Position numbers and translations under genes: made by a program. The notes beneath the pieces were generated by a model. The model had not been told where the DNA came from, searched no databases, and was given only the letters and a program-made list of their open reading frames with translations. A stretch of DNA of 64,000 bases. Source: Spartobacteria bacterium (lineage in GTDB: Bacteria > Verrucomicrobiota > Verrucomicrobiia > Chthoniobacterales > UBA10450). Each line of letters begins with the position of its first letter. Positions within the stretch are counted from its first letter, which is position 1. Below are positions 1 to 8,047 of the stretch, piece by piece. The stretch is taken from assembly GCA_003134765.1 (NCBI GenBank), contig PLCM01000040.1, forward strand, positions 1 through 64,000. The letters are read 5' to 3'.

Positions 1-1119
1 GTCGTCAGTGCCGGACAGACACTGAGCAATATTAGCCTCCGGGCGCAACAGCCGACCCGGCACGTCATTCTGCATCTGATCGATAACACCGGCGCCGTTT
101 ATGAGGGCGCGCGGATCAAGATCACCACTACGGCCGGCGGTACGACCTATACGGCTTATGCTTTCACGGACGTGAATGGCGAAGCGAACCTCCCCGCTTT
201 TGATGGCATCTGGACACTCATCGGGAATGGACCTGAGCTGTTTGCGGGCGGCTTCCGCCAGCTAACGCAGCAAACTATTACCGTCAGCGGCAGCGATGTT
301 AATCTCTCGCTGCAATTGCAATTGCTGCCTGCGACCGGAAACACGCTGGTCAACCTCTCCACCCGGGGCACGGTGCAAACCGGCGACAATGTGCTCATCG
401 GCGGCTTCATTGTTCCCGGTGTTGCTCCAAAGAAAGTCCTGGTCCGCGCGATCGGACCATCGCTCTCTGGTTCGGGAGTTAACGGCGCGTTAGCCGATCC
501 CACGCTCACACTTTTCGACGGCGGCGCGCACCAAATCGGCTTCAACGACAACTGGGTCGATAGCCCGGACAAGCAGGCCATCATCGACACTACCGCTCCG
601 CCGACCAACGACAAGGAATCTGCGATCATCGCCACCCTGGCGCCGGGGAATTACACGGCGAAAGTCGCCGGGGCCGGTAGCGCCACCGGGGTCGCCCTGG
701 TCGAGCTCTACGACCTGGACTCATTTTCCAGCTCCACGCTGGCGAACATCTCCACACGCGGTCGCATCAACCAGGGCGAAAATGTATTGATTGCCGGTTA
801 CATCGTCGGCGGCTACAAGCCCCAGCGTGTCGTCGTTCGTGCCATCGGGCCTTCGTTGACCCAGTTTGGCGTAAGCGACGCCCTGGCCGATCCGTTCCTC
901 GAGCTGCACAACGCGCAGGGAACCATCATCATGTCCAACAACGACTGGCAAGACACGCAGAAACAGGAGTTGATCGATACGACGATTCCACCTTCCGATC
1001 CGAAAGAATCAGCCCTCGTCACCAATCTGACGCCCGGTAATTATACGGCGGTTGTTTCTGGAGTTGGAGGCAGCACCGGAGTTGGCCTCGCCGAGGTTTA
1101 CAACATCACCGGGAATTAG
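1..1119 (+). CDS. Secreted protein with two 'IGPSL' beta repeats, 5'-truncated
   Basis: The reading frame is open from the first base, so the true start lies upstream; 372 codons are visible. After an N-terminal beta-sandwich-like stretch containing DVNGEANLPAFDG come two copies of a repeat of about 125 residues (roughly 117-239 and 246-372). Each runs LSTRG - G.NVLIGGFI - PK.VLVRAIGPSL - ALADP - NDNW - KESAI - LAPGNYTA - G.ALVELYD. The same repeat occurs twice in the gene starting at 8048. There are no catalytic motifs, and it looks like an extracellular beta-rich scaffold. Such repeats are common in soil Verrucomicrobiota proteins, but I know no defined function. The downstream neighbour is a broken nuclease gene on the other strand. 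Confidence 0.8.
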   Translation, partial: VVSAGQTLSNISLRAQQPTRHVILHLIDNTGAVYEGARIKITTTAGGTTYTAYAFTDVNGEANLPAFDGIWTLIGNGPELFAGGFRQLTQQTITVSGSDVNLSLQLQLLPATGNTLVNLSTRGTVQTGDNVLIGGFIVPGVAPKKVLVRAIGPSLSGSGVNGALADPTLTLFDGGAHQIGFNDNWVDSPDKQAIIDTTAPPTNDKESAIIATLAPGNYTAKVAGAGSATGVALVELYDLDSFSSSTLANISTRGRINQGENVLIAGYIVGGYKPQRVVVRAIGPSLTQFGVSDALADPFLELHNAQGTIIMSNNDWQDTQKQELIDTTIPPSDPKESALVTNLTPGNYTAVVSGVGGSTGVGLAEVYNITGN

Positions 1120-1146
1120 GCGCTACCTCGAATCGAACGGGCCCAC

Positions 1147-1394
1147 TCAGAATCGCTTTTTGACAAACGCTCTGCTTGAAGCCGATTTCAGGTAACGCTC
1201 GAGGGTGACGGCGCGGGTCAGGTCAGAGAGCGCCACAGATGTCTTGAGGCGCCATGGCTTCCATTTTGAGGTATATCGAACCTGACCCGAATTGTGCCGC
1301 AATATTCGGGCGCGAAGGTCTCGAGTCCGGCCAATGTAGAACCGGTCGAGTCAGCCTCGCTTTGAAGGATGTAGACGTAAACGAATCGATTCAT
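1147..1394 (-). pseudogene. GIY-YIG family endonuclease, single frameshift
   Basis: Read on the minus strand from ATG at 1394, the product begins MNRFVYVYILQSEADST and then loses frame near 1342-1344. Moving one frame restores FYIGRTRDLRARILRHNSGQ, then YTSKWKPWRLK and LTRAVTLERYLKSASS, ending KKRF-stop at 1147. This is the whole short YhbQ/UvrC-like GIY-YIG domain: Y-I then F-Y-I-G, Arg in RTRDLRAR, HNSGQ and a late Glu in LERYLKS. The length of 248 bases is one short of 83 codons, so one deleted base explains it. It could be real decay or an assembly error. In an intact family member the product is a small standalone nuclease-like protein of unclear role. Confidence 0.8.
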
Positions 1395-1765
1395 TTGTTC
1401 TGGGGAAATCGCAGTTTTCGCTTTGCGCCATTCGGCAAGGCAAAAAGAATTCACCGATATCTGGCCTGCCGAGTCGAAGCTCGCCGCCTAACGCGTCGCA
1501 ACGTTCATAGTCGTCCGCCTTCGCTAAAGCACCCGGTTCCGCCCAGAGTATGTGCCAGCAAAATGGCCAGTAAACAGCAATGAAAGAGCCCGCGCGAGTA
1601 GTCACAGATTGCGCTAGATTACCCAGGTATAAACTGTTTCTATTGAGCTAAATACAGGGGAAAACAGCGCCGAATCCTACCTCTGGAGCCATTCGCGGGG
1701 CACGACGACCTGTCGGCGGATCAGCGAAATCCGCCGCCATTGACGGAATCGCTCGCAACCTCTAC
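1395..1765. other. Gene-free stretch before the permease
   Basis: This region of about 370 bases lies between the broken GIY-YIG gene and the APC permease. Short open frames run on both strands, but none resembles a protein I recognise or has a convincing ribosome binding site. It probably holds the promoter of the permease and the upstream region of the decayed nuclease gene. I see no clear hairpin or repeat. Confidence 0.4.
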
Positions 1766-3103
1766 ATGAGTCGCCGAATGGCTGTTGTCGCAGAAGGAAA
1801 ACACACAATTTCGCCGTTCACGGCCACCTGCATCGTCGTCGCAAACATGGTGGGGACCGGGATTTTCACCAGCCTCGGGTTCCAGGTCGCCGGGCTGCCC
1901 ACCGGCTTCGCCATTCTCGCGCTTTGGATCGCGGGAGGCATCTGCGCGCTTTGCGGGGCGCTCTCTTACGCCGAGATTGGCGCGGCGCTTCCCCGTTCCG
2001 GTGGCGAATATCATTTTCTAGGCGTGATTTATCATCCGGCCCTCGGGTTTCTTGCCGGTTGGATCTCGGCCACAGTCGGTTTCGCGGCCCCGGTCGCCAT
2101 CGCAGCGATCGCGTTCGGTACCTATTTTGCCGACGTTGTTCCGGGGTTGAACCCGATCATTTTGTCGATCGCGGTCGTGACGATTTGCACGGTTGTGCTC
2201 CTGCGCGATCTCCAGCTCGGCAGTGCCTTTCAAAACGGATCCACGATTTTGAAAATCGCCCTCATTGTTATCATCATCGCCGCCGGCTGCTGGGTAAAAT
2301 CATCGCAACCCATCTCGTTCCTTCCCGCCAGGAACGATGGCGCCTTGATTTTGAGCGCGCCGTTCGCGGTCAGTCTTTACTGGGTCATGTATGCCTACTC
2401 CGGCTGGAATGCTTCGACCTACATCGTGGGAGAACTGCGGAATCCCGCGCGCACCATTCCGCTTTCAGTCGGCCTGGGGACCATTCTGGTCATGGCGCTT
2501 TATCTGGCGATGAACGCCGTTTTCCTCCGCACGACCCCGGTCGCCGAGATGGCCGGCAAACAACAGGTCGCGATCATCGCCGGCGCTCATATTTTCGGGA
2601 CCGCGGGCGCCAAGATCATGGGCCTCTTTATTTGTCTCGGCCTGGTTTCCACGGTGAGCGGAATGATGTGGATCGGTCCCCGCATCACCGCCGCCATGGG
2701 CGAAGATCTGCGCCCCCTTAACTGGCTGGCCCGGCGCAACCCGCACGGCGTTCCCACCAGCGCCATCCTCACGCAATTCGCCATTGTCATGGTCCTTCTG
2801 CTCACGGCCACGTTTGAAACCGCGGTCAATTACGTCCAGTTCAGTCTCACCCTTTGTTCCACTCTGACCGTCCTGGGTGTGTTCGTTCTGCGCTGGCGAA
2901 GGCCCGATCTCCTGCGGCCCTACCGGACGTGGGGATATCCGGTTACGCCGCTCATTTTTCTGGGAATCAGTATCTGGATGCTGGAACACCTGCTGGCCGA
3001 TTCTTCGACCCGGGCGCCCTCACTCTGGGGACTTGCCACCATGGCGTTAGGGTTGATCGTCTATTTTCTTTCTCCGAAAACCAGGGTGGCACGACCGTCA
3101 TAA
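1766..3103 (+). CDS. APC-superfamily amino acid permease
   Basis: This is a 445-residue polytopic membrane protein that probably carries amino acids across the inner membrane. Near residues 28-38 it shows the APC hallmark ANMVGTGIF in the first membrane helix, followed by LWIAGGICALCGALSYAEIG and PRSGGEYHFL, which are typical of the family. A dozen or so hydrophobic segments fill the rest, and the length is normal for the family. Met1 has no obvious Shine-Dalgarno sequence, so ATG at 1778 is an alternative start. The stop lies 8 bases before the next gene, so the permease and the two secreted proteins that follow may be one transcript. Substrate cannot be read from sequence. Confidence 0.85.
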   Translation: MSRRMAVVAEGKHTISPFTATCIVVANMVGTGIFTSLGFQVAGLPTGFAILALWIAGGICALCGALSYAEIGAALPRSGGEYHFLGVIYHPALGFLAGWISATVGFAAPVAIAAIAFGTYFADVVPGLNPIILSIAVVTICTVVLLRDLQLGSAFQNGSTILKIALIVIIIAAGCWVKSSQPISFLPARNDGALILSAPFAVSLYWVMYAYSGWNASTYIVGELRNPARTIPLSVGLGTILVMALYLAMNAVFLRTTPVAEMAGKQQVAIIAGAHIFGTAGAKIMGLFICLGLVSTVSGMMWIGPRITAAMGEDLRPLNWLARRNPHGVPTSAILTQFAIVMVLLLTATFETAVNYVQFSLTLCSTLTVLGVFVLRWRRPDLLRPYRTWGYPVTPLIFLGISIWMLEHLLADSSTRAPSLWGLATMALGLIVYFLSPKTRVARPS

Positions 3104-3111
3104 GCGCATTC

Positions 3112-4128
3112 ATGAAACGATTTCTGCTTATTTTGCTGGCCGCCCTGTCCACCAGCCCCATTTTCGCGCAACGCGCCACCCTTGATGATACGGCGCGCTT
3201 TCTGGCCGGAATTCCGGTGAGCGGCCCGCTCGCGCCACTTACCCACGATCCCGCCTGGCTCGACCATGCGCGCAACCTCGACAGCGCCTGGTTCAAGAAA
3301 GATTACTTTCAGATCCGGCCGATTCGCGCCTGGATGCTGGCGAATGCCAGTGAGTATTACTCGAGCACCAATCCGGTCTACTACATGTTTGGCGGCCCGG
3401 ATTTTCTTTACGCGAACCTCTTTTTCCCGCAGGCCAAGACCTACATTCTCGCCGGCCTCGAACCGGTGGGGCAAGTGCCCGATCTGAATCGAATGGATCC
3501 GGCGGCGCTGCGCACCGACTTGAATGCCTTGCGCGACTCGATGCACACGGTTCTGCAAACCCACTACTTCATTACCAAGGACATGCGGACCGACCTGACC
3601 CGTGCCAATCTCGGCGGCACGCTCCCCATCCTCTACGTCTTTCTGGCCCGCATGAATTGCACCGTTCTGGATACGACCTACGTAAAGAGTCCCGCCGAAG
3701 GCGTGAAGATCAACTTCACGCGCGACGGAAACCAGCAGACTCTCTATTACTTCAAGACCGATCTCTCCGGCGGGCCAAGTCCCTTCTTGAAGTGGTGCGC
3801 GGGACACGGAGCCGGACTTAGTCTTCTAAAGGCGGCCTCGTACCTTATGCATACCGAAGGTTTTTCCGGTGTGCGCAATTTTCTTCTGAACAACAGCCGT
3901 GTCATTATCCAGGACGATTCCGGTATTCCGTTGCGAGCTTTTCCCAAGACCTGGAAGGTCGATTGCTACGGGCGCTATGTGCCTCATGCGGAAATGTTCG
4001 GCAAATACCATCAGCCGGATCTGGCCGCGATCTACAATCAGCAACCGCCGCCGGCGGAGCTTGGGTTTGCCTTTGGTTACCATTGGCAAAAAGAACGCGG
4101 CCTCCTTATGATGGCGACGCGAAAGTAG
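3112..4128 (+). CDS. Secreted protein of unknown family (paralogue A)
   Basis: The product has 338 residues with a clear signal peptide (MKRFLLILLAALSTSPIFAQ), which fixes the start at this ATG even though the frame is open upstream inside the permease gene. I do not recognise the domain. Conserved blocks shared with the next gene are D.AWLDH.. near residue 45, YYMFGGPDFLYANLFFP near 88, TYILAGLEPVG, FITKDMRTDL, LPILYVFLARMNC, TLYYF.TDL, LKAASYLMH and IIQDDSGIP. The two genes are therefore tandem duplicates over their full length. The strongly conserved YYMF.GPDFLYAN and QDDSGIP stretches could be a binding or catalytic site. Export to the periplasm or beyond is expected. Confidence 0.75.
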   Translation: MKRFLLILLAALSTSPIFAQRATLDDTARFLAGIPVSGPLAPLTHDPAWLDHARNLDSAWFKKDYFQIRPIRAWMLANASEYYSSTNPVYYMFGGPDFLYANLFFPQAKTYILAGLEPVGQVPDLNRMDPAALRTDLNALRDSMHTVLQTHYFITKDMRTDLTRANLGGTLPILYVFLARMNCTVLDTTYVKSPAEGVKINFTRDGNQQTLYYFKTDLSGGPSPFLKWCAGHGAGLSLLKAASYLMHTEGFSGVRNFLLNNSRVIIQDDSGIPLRAFPKTWKVDCYGRYVPHAEMFGKYHQPDLAAIYNQQPPPAELGFAFGYHWQKERGLLMMATRK

Positions 4129-4167
4129 ATTTTGCGGCTCCCATAATTCAACCCCACTCGTAGCACC

Positions 4168-5241
4168 TTGTCTCTCCGCACCCTTTTTGTCTTTGGTTGG
4201 TTAAGCGTGTCCTTGCCCCTATTCGGCGCGGACCCGGCGGCGGATGTGACCGCGAAATTTCTTGCTGGCCTGCCGGTGAATGGGACACCACTGGAAAGCT
4301 ACGCGAACGCCCCGGGCTACAAGAGCCATGTGAGCGATCTGGATCGCGCCTGGAAACAGTTCGACGAACGACAGCTCGCCCGGATCCGCGAGTGGGCGCC
4401 ACAAGCTCTGGGGCCGGCGTATCAGGATAGCGGACCGATGTATTACATGTTCAGTGGCCCTGACTTTCTTTATGCCAACGCATTCTTTCCCAACGCCAGC
4501 ACCTACATCCTTTGTGGCACCGAACCGGTCGGGCCAATCCCGGACATTTCCAGGATTTCTCCTCACGTCCTGCCATCCGCGCTGGCGAATCTGCGCAAAT
4601 CTCTCGACTCGGTCCTGAGCTGGAGCTTTTTCATTACCAAGAACATGAAGGTCGACCTGCGGCAGACGCAGTTGAACGGCACCCTCCCAGTTCTCTACGT
4701 TTTCCTCGCCCGCGCGAGCTGCACGATTGACCAGGTTGAGACCGTTGCCCTCGATAAAACGGGAGCCTTTGTTCCTGAAGGAAAAGGGACCACCCCTGGG
4801 GTTAAAATAACTTTCACCGGACCCGCGGGCCGTCCGCAGACGCTCTACTATTTCACCACGGATCTGGCTGATTGGGGTATCAGGCTAAACCCGAACTTTG
4901 GGAAGTTTTGCGAACAGCAAGGCCAGGGCGTTACCCTTCTGAAAGCGGCCTCCTATCTCATGCACTCGGATAACTTTTCGCAAGTGCGCGGCTATCTTCT
5001 AGCGCACAGCAAAATCATTCTTCAGGACGACTCCGGCATTCCCTATCGATTCTTTGCGAAGGACAAATGGAACGTCCGATCTTACGGACGTTATCCCGGA
5101 CCCATCAGGCGGTTCCTCAAGAACGCGCAGCCCGAACTGGCGAGGGAGAATGCCGCCAGCGCGCCGCCGCCTTTGCCGTTTAGCTTTGGTTATCAGTGGC
5201 AACCCAGTCGCTCGTCTCTGATCGTCGCAACGCCGAAATAG
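4168..5241 (+). CDS. Secreted protein of unknown family (paralogue B)
   Basis: This 357-residue protein is homologous along its whole length to the product just upstream, sharing YYMFSGPDFLYANAFFP, TYILCGTEPVGPIPDI, FITKNMKVDL, LPVLYVFLARASC, LLKAASYLMH and IILQDDSGIP. It carries an insertion of about 20 residues after VETVALDKTG that its sister lacks. The frame is closed by a stop at 4144, and TTG at 4168 is the first usable start; it gives a plausible signal peptide ending near LPLFGA. The gap to the upstream gene is 39 bases, so co-transcription is likely. Function is unknown. Confidence 0.75.
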   Translation: MSLRTLFVFGWLSVSLPLFGADPAADVTAKFLAGLPVNGTPLESYANAPGYKSHVSDLDRAWKQFDERQLARIREWAPQALGPAYQDSGPMYYMFSGPDFLYANAFFPNASTYILCGTEPVGPIPDISRISPHVLPSALANLRKSLDSVLSWSFFITKNMKVDLRQTQLNGTLPVLYVFLARASCTIDQVETVALDKTGAFVPEGKGTTPGVKITFTGPAGRPQTLYYFTTDLADWGIRLNPNFGKFCEQQGQGVTLLKAASYLMHSDNFSQVRGYLLAHSKIILQDDSGIPYRFFAKDKWNVRSYGRYPGPIRRFLKNAQPELARENAASAPPPLPFSFGYQWQPSRSSLIVATPK

Positions 5242-5423
5242 TATCTAACCTTTCTTTGGCAGGGCGAGACTCTGTTTGTTTCTGTAGCCGTCGCCCTGTG
5301 GGCGACGTCATCGCTTCCGGAGGCGCGACCCCCCGCACGCTTGTCGAGCCGCGGAGGGTTACGACGGACTGCACCTGCTCAAAGTAACGACCTTCCCCGG
5401 GATTCAAAGCGACGTCAGAATGG

Positions 5424-5482
5424 CCCTCATCCTAACCTTCTCCCAATCGGGAGAAGGAACTACCTCTCCCCGTGGGAGAGGG
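5424..5482. repeat. Double-hairpin intergenic repeat (CCTTCTCCC type)
   Basis: Two adjacent inverted repeats, CCTTCTCCC-aatc-GGGAGAAGG and CCTCTCCC-cgt-GGGAGAGG, sit between convergent genes. Similar CCCTCATCC..TTCTCCC palindromes are widespread in proteobacterial and soil-bacterial intergenic DNA. It could act as a bidirectional terminator for the secreted-protein gene and the serine hydrolase, but it lacks a T-run. A separate small hairpin (GTCGCCC-tgt-GGGCGAC) lies at about 5291-5307. Confidence 0.6.
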
Positions 5483-5516
5483 TTCGCCGGAAGCTGCAAT
5501 CGCGTTGAGTTAGTTC

Positions 5517-6503
5517 TTACTTGCCGACAAGTAACCGCAGGAAGTTCGCGTCCGAAAAACGCGCTCCGGAACCGTGTCGTACCACGACCAGGTTCATCGA
5601 AGGGATAACGTAAAGTCGTTGATAACCTGAACCGATACACGCGACCAGGTCGCTTGGAGCATTGCGACAGAGAACGGTCCCTCCCCAACTCTGGCGCTGC
5701 CACTTCGGAATCAACATCGACTCGATATCGAACTCACGCCCGCCTGGCGCCTGGCGGTTGTTCCACCAGCCTAACGAAAAGGCACGGTTCGCGCCCGATC
5801 CACGCCAGCATTGAGACATGGACCCGGGGCTGACGATGGGCGCGCCACCGCTGAGCACGACTTCACCGAGTTTGGCCCACTGCCGCGCACTGAGGAGCCA
5901 GCCGGCCGCAAGAAGAGGGTTTCCCGCGCTGTCCGTCAAATAGCGTTGCGACCCGAGCCCCAGCTTGTGCAGAACGCGTCGCTCCAAATAATGAGTCGGC
6001 GATTCTCCATGAAGTTTTTCTTTTAGCACAGCGTGAAAAACCTGGAGCGCGCTCGGCCCGTAGATAAACGCATTTCCCGGACTGGCCACCAGCGGCGCGC
6101 GGATTGCGATGCTATCGCGATCGCCCGGATCGTTGTTGTGCAGGTAAAAGACAGGCTCGAGTCCGGACGAGAAATCGAGCAGTTGCCGGATTGTGACGCG
6201 CGCTTTGCGTGGATCGGCATTCCAGGACGAAATCGTGTCGGCCACCCGCTCATCCAGGCTGAGCAACCCATCCTCTGCGGCCGCCAGTGCCGCCAAGCCC
6301 CAGAACGCTTTCGTCCCGCTATAGATTTTGTGCGGTTCGCCCGCCGATTGCTCCAGCAACGTTTGCCCATTTTGCAACGCCAGGAACGACGTTCCGCCCG
6401 CGCTTGAGGAATAGGCGGCGGCGGCCCGAATCGAAGCCGGATTAACCGGACTGGCCACGGCTGTGGCCGCAGCGAGGAACAAAATGATCATTCCTTTCTT
6501 CAT
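5517..6503 (-). CDS. Secreted serine hydrolase, class C beta-lactamase-like fold
   Basis: The 328-residue product begins at ATG 6503 with a signal peptide (MKKGMIILFLAAATAVASP). The frame is open further upstream only because it runs through an intergenic palindrome. The active-site tetrad SGTK (SxxK) follows KIY, and the next helix WGLAALAAAEDGLLSLDERV plus TIRQLLDFSSGL is typical of the beta-lactamase/DD-peptidase/esterase group. A Tyr motif appears as YGPS (YxS). The third motif of the family is not obvious, so it may be an esterase or peptidase rather than a true beta-lactamase. It probably acts in the periplasm on a peptide or ester substrate. Confidence 0.75.
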   Translation of the reverse strand: MKKGMIILFLAAATAVASPVNPASIRAAAAYSSSAGGTSFLALQNGQTLLEQSAGEPHKIYSGTKAFWGLAALAAAEDGLLSLDERVADTISSWNADPRKARVTIRQLLDFSSGLEPVFYLHNNDPGDRDSIAIRAPLVASPGNAFIYGPSALQVFHAVLKEKLHGESPTHYLERRVLHKLGLGSQRYLTDSAGNPLLAAGWLLSARQWAKLGEVVLSGGAPIVSPGSMSQCWRGSGANRAFSLGWWNNRQAPGGREFDIESMLIPKWQRQSWGGTVLCRNAPSDLVACIGSGYQRLYVIPSMNLVVVRHGSGARFSDANFLRLLVGK

Positions 6504-6595
6504 CGCACTCACATTTTGCCCATCGCGTCCGCAATTGCCAGCGGTTCTCTTGTCCGAACGTTTGCAATCCGGTTTTCGAGACGTCTGCCGAAATT

Positions 6596-6678
6596 GGTAG
6601 GGCGAGACTTCGTCGAGCCGCTGCTTCTTCCCGCACCATATGGGAACCGCTTTCGGCTCGACAGAGTCTCGCCCTACC
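6596..6678. repeat. REP-type inverted element, family B (GTAGGGCGAGAC)
   Basis: The arms GGTAGGGCGAGACttcgTCGAGCCG and the inverted CGGCTCGACagaGTCTCGCCCTACC enclose a short spacer. Each arm is GTAG followed by an imperfect palindrome, the layout of REP sequences recognised by RAYT transposases. The element lies between the serine hydrolase and the small secreted gene. Related arms occur at 44046-44138 and 49976-50073, with a single degraded arm near 5258. Translated in one frame it gives the peptide VGRDSVEP, which can be added falsely to gene starts. Confidence 0.75.
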
Positions 6679-6698
6679 AAAATGTTCGTTCTGCCTGG

Positions 6699-7109
6699 CT
6701 ATGGCAATCCCGCGACGGATTCCCTGACAACGACTTTCCCATCGCGATCTTTGAAGACAAGAAAATGATCGACCGAAATCTCAACGGAAAGACCCGTCGC
6801 TGGCTCAAGCAGCCGGTCGATGAAAAGGACCCAGGCGTGTTTGTCGGGCTGATGATAATAAACGTGGAGGTAACAGGCAGCCCGACCGGAATACGGCAGG
6901 TACCAAAAAGCGATCAACTCGCGCCCCGCGGTTGTAAACTCCCATTTCTCGACATGTCCAAACCCGATCGTGGTGCCGAAATGATTCACCAATTCTTCGC
7001 GTGTTGTGGCTGACTTGAGCGGGTTCCCGAAGTCCGCGCCATTCGAATTGGCGGCAACAAGAAACAAGACAAGGCAAACGCCCGCGACTAATGGCTTTGA
7101 CGTTCCCAT
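6699..7109 (-). CDS. Small secreted protein, unknown
   Basis: The 136-residue protein has an N-terminal signal sequence (about MGTSKPLVAGVCLVLFLVAA, cleavage near NSNGA). The mature part is soluble and rich in aromatic residues (WEFTTAGREL, FWYLPYSG, YLHVYYHQPDKHAWVLFIDR), suggesting a compact beta-sheet domain. I do not recognise a family. Its start overlaps the end of the upstream methyltransferase gene by 22 bases on the same strand, so the two are probably transcribed together and translationally coupled. Confidence 0.6.
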   Translation of the reverse strand: MGTSKPLVAGVCLVLFLVAANSNGADFGNPLKSATTREELVNHFGTTIGFGHVEKWEFTTAGRELIAFWYLPYSGRAACYLHVYYHQPDKHAWVLFIDRLLEPATGLSVEISVDHFLVFKDRDGKVVVRESVAGLP

Positions 7110-7810
7110 TTTTGCAGGACGAACTGAATGCGGGGATTCTCATCGTTTGGGCGGGTCGCAGCGTCGAAGTCCGTGCAAGCGATGGTCACGCGTAGTCCGA
7201 TCGATTCGGCCATCGAGCGCATTTCCAAAGGCGTAAACAATTGCCACTCGAAGTCCTCGCCCCCACCGCCCTCGTAATCCAGTCTTACGAAGAGGCGCCT
7301 GTCTTCAACCCGCTTTGTTTCCCGCACGATTCCGCCGGTTGCCTCAAGGGTTCGCGCTCCCTGATGTTGCTCAAAGAATTCCGGGTTCCAGAGATCTAAA
7401 ATGATCCGGCCGCCGTCCCGGACACCGCTTGCCAGCCGCCCGAGCAGTTCGCGGTTCGTCGCCGCATCGAAGTAACCGAAGCTCTGCGACATGATAATAA
7501 CAACATCGTAAACGGCAGGCGCCGGTTGAAAGTCGCGGAGATCAGCCTCGATGTAAACGGGCCCGCGCGCCAACTCACGCGCTCCCGTTATGGCGCCCAC
7601 GTCGCGTTCAACACCCGTCACTGAATAACCGCGGTTCGCGAGGGCGCGCGCATGCCGACCCATTCCACAACACAGATCCAGAACTTTCCTGAAGTCGGGC
7701 AAAGGCGCGCACGTGCAGACGAATTCAACCTCTTCGTTCGTGCGTTCCTCAGCGATGCCAACGTGGAACAAACTAAACCAATGCCCCGAGTACAAATTCG
7801 TCTGAACCAT
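7088..7810 (-). CDS. Class I SAM-dependent methyltransferase
   Basis: The 240-residue cytoplasmic enzyme carries SAM-binding motif I VLDLCCGMGRHARALA near residues 43-58, an acidic residue at the end of strand 2 (VTGVERD), motif II-like YIEADLRDF and motif IV-like YDVVIIMSQSFGYF. That is the Rossmann methyltransferase pattern (Methyltransf_25/11 type). The N-terminus YSGHWFSLFHVGIAEERTNEEVEFV is commonly seen in small-molecule methyltransferases of this subgroup. The substrate cannot be told. The small secreted protein gene overlaps its 3' end. Confidence 0.8.
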   Translation of the reverse strand: MVQTNLYSGHWFSLFHVGIAEERTNEEVEFVCTCAPLPDFRKVLDLCCGMGRHARALANRGYSVTGVERDVGAITGARELARGPVYIEADLRDFQPAPAVYDVVIIMSQSFGYFDAATNRELLGRLASGVRDGGRIILDLWNPEFFEQHQGARTLEATGGIVRETKRVEDRRLFVRLDYEGGGGEDFEWQLFTPLEMRSMAESIGLRVTIACTDFDAATRPNDENPRIQFVLQKWERQSH

Positions 7811-8047
7811 TGAGCGCCGGCGAGGGTGTCCCGATGAGACACCAGATCACCTAAGCCCCAGGAGGACGAGGATAAACACACCACGGCGACGCGAGGTCTC
7901 CCGCCGAGCATAAGACGTTACGGCGGAGGGCGTGATCGGCGTTGCGGGCAAACGAAAGAGATTGCCAATGTAATTCAGAATGACAGAACCCGTTAGAAGC
8001 ATTACGATAATGCTTCAGGCGTCGAATCAGAGTTGAAAGGTCACATT

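Noticed and set aside
1254-1583. A 109-codon plus-strand open frame
   Set aside because: The minus strand here encodes a recognisable GIY-YIG domain; the plus frame has no features.
6504-6680. N-terminal extension of the serine hydrolase (MVGRDSVEP..)
   Set aside because: It runs through a palindromic repeat, and a clear signal peptide starts at 6503.
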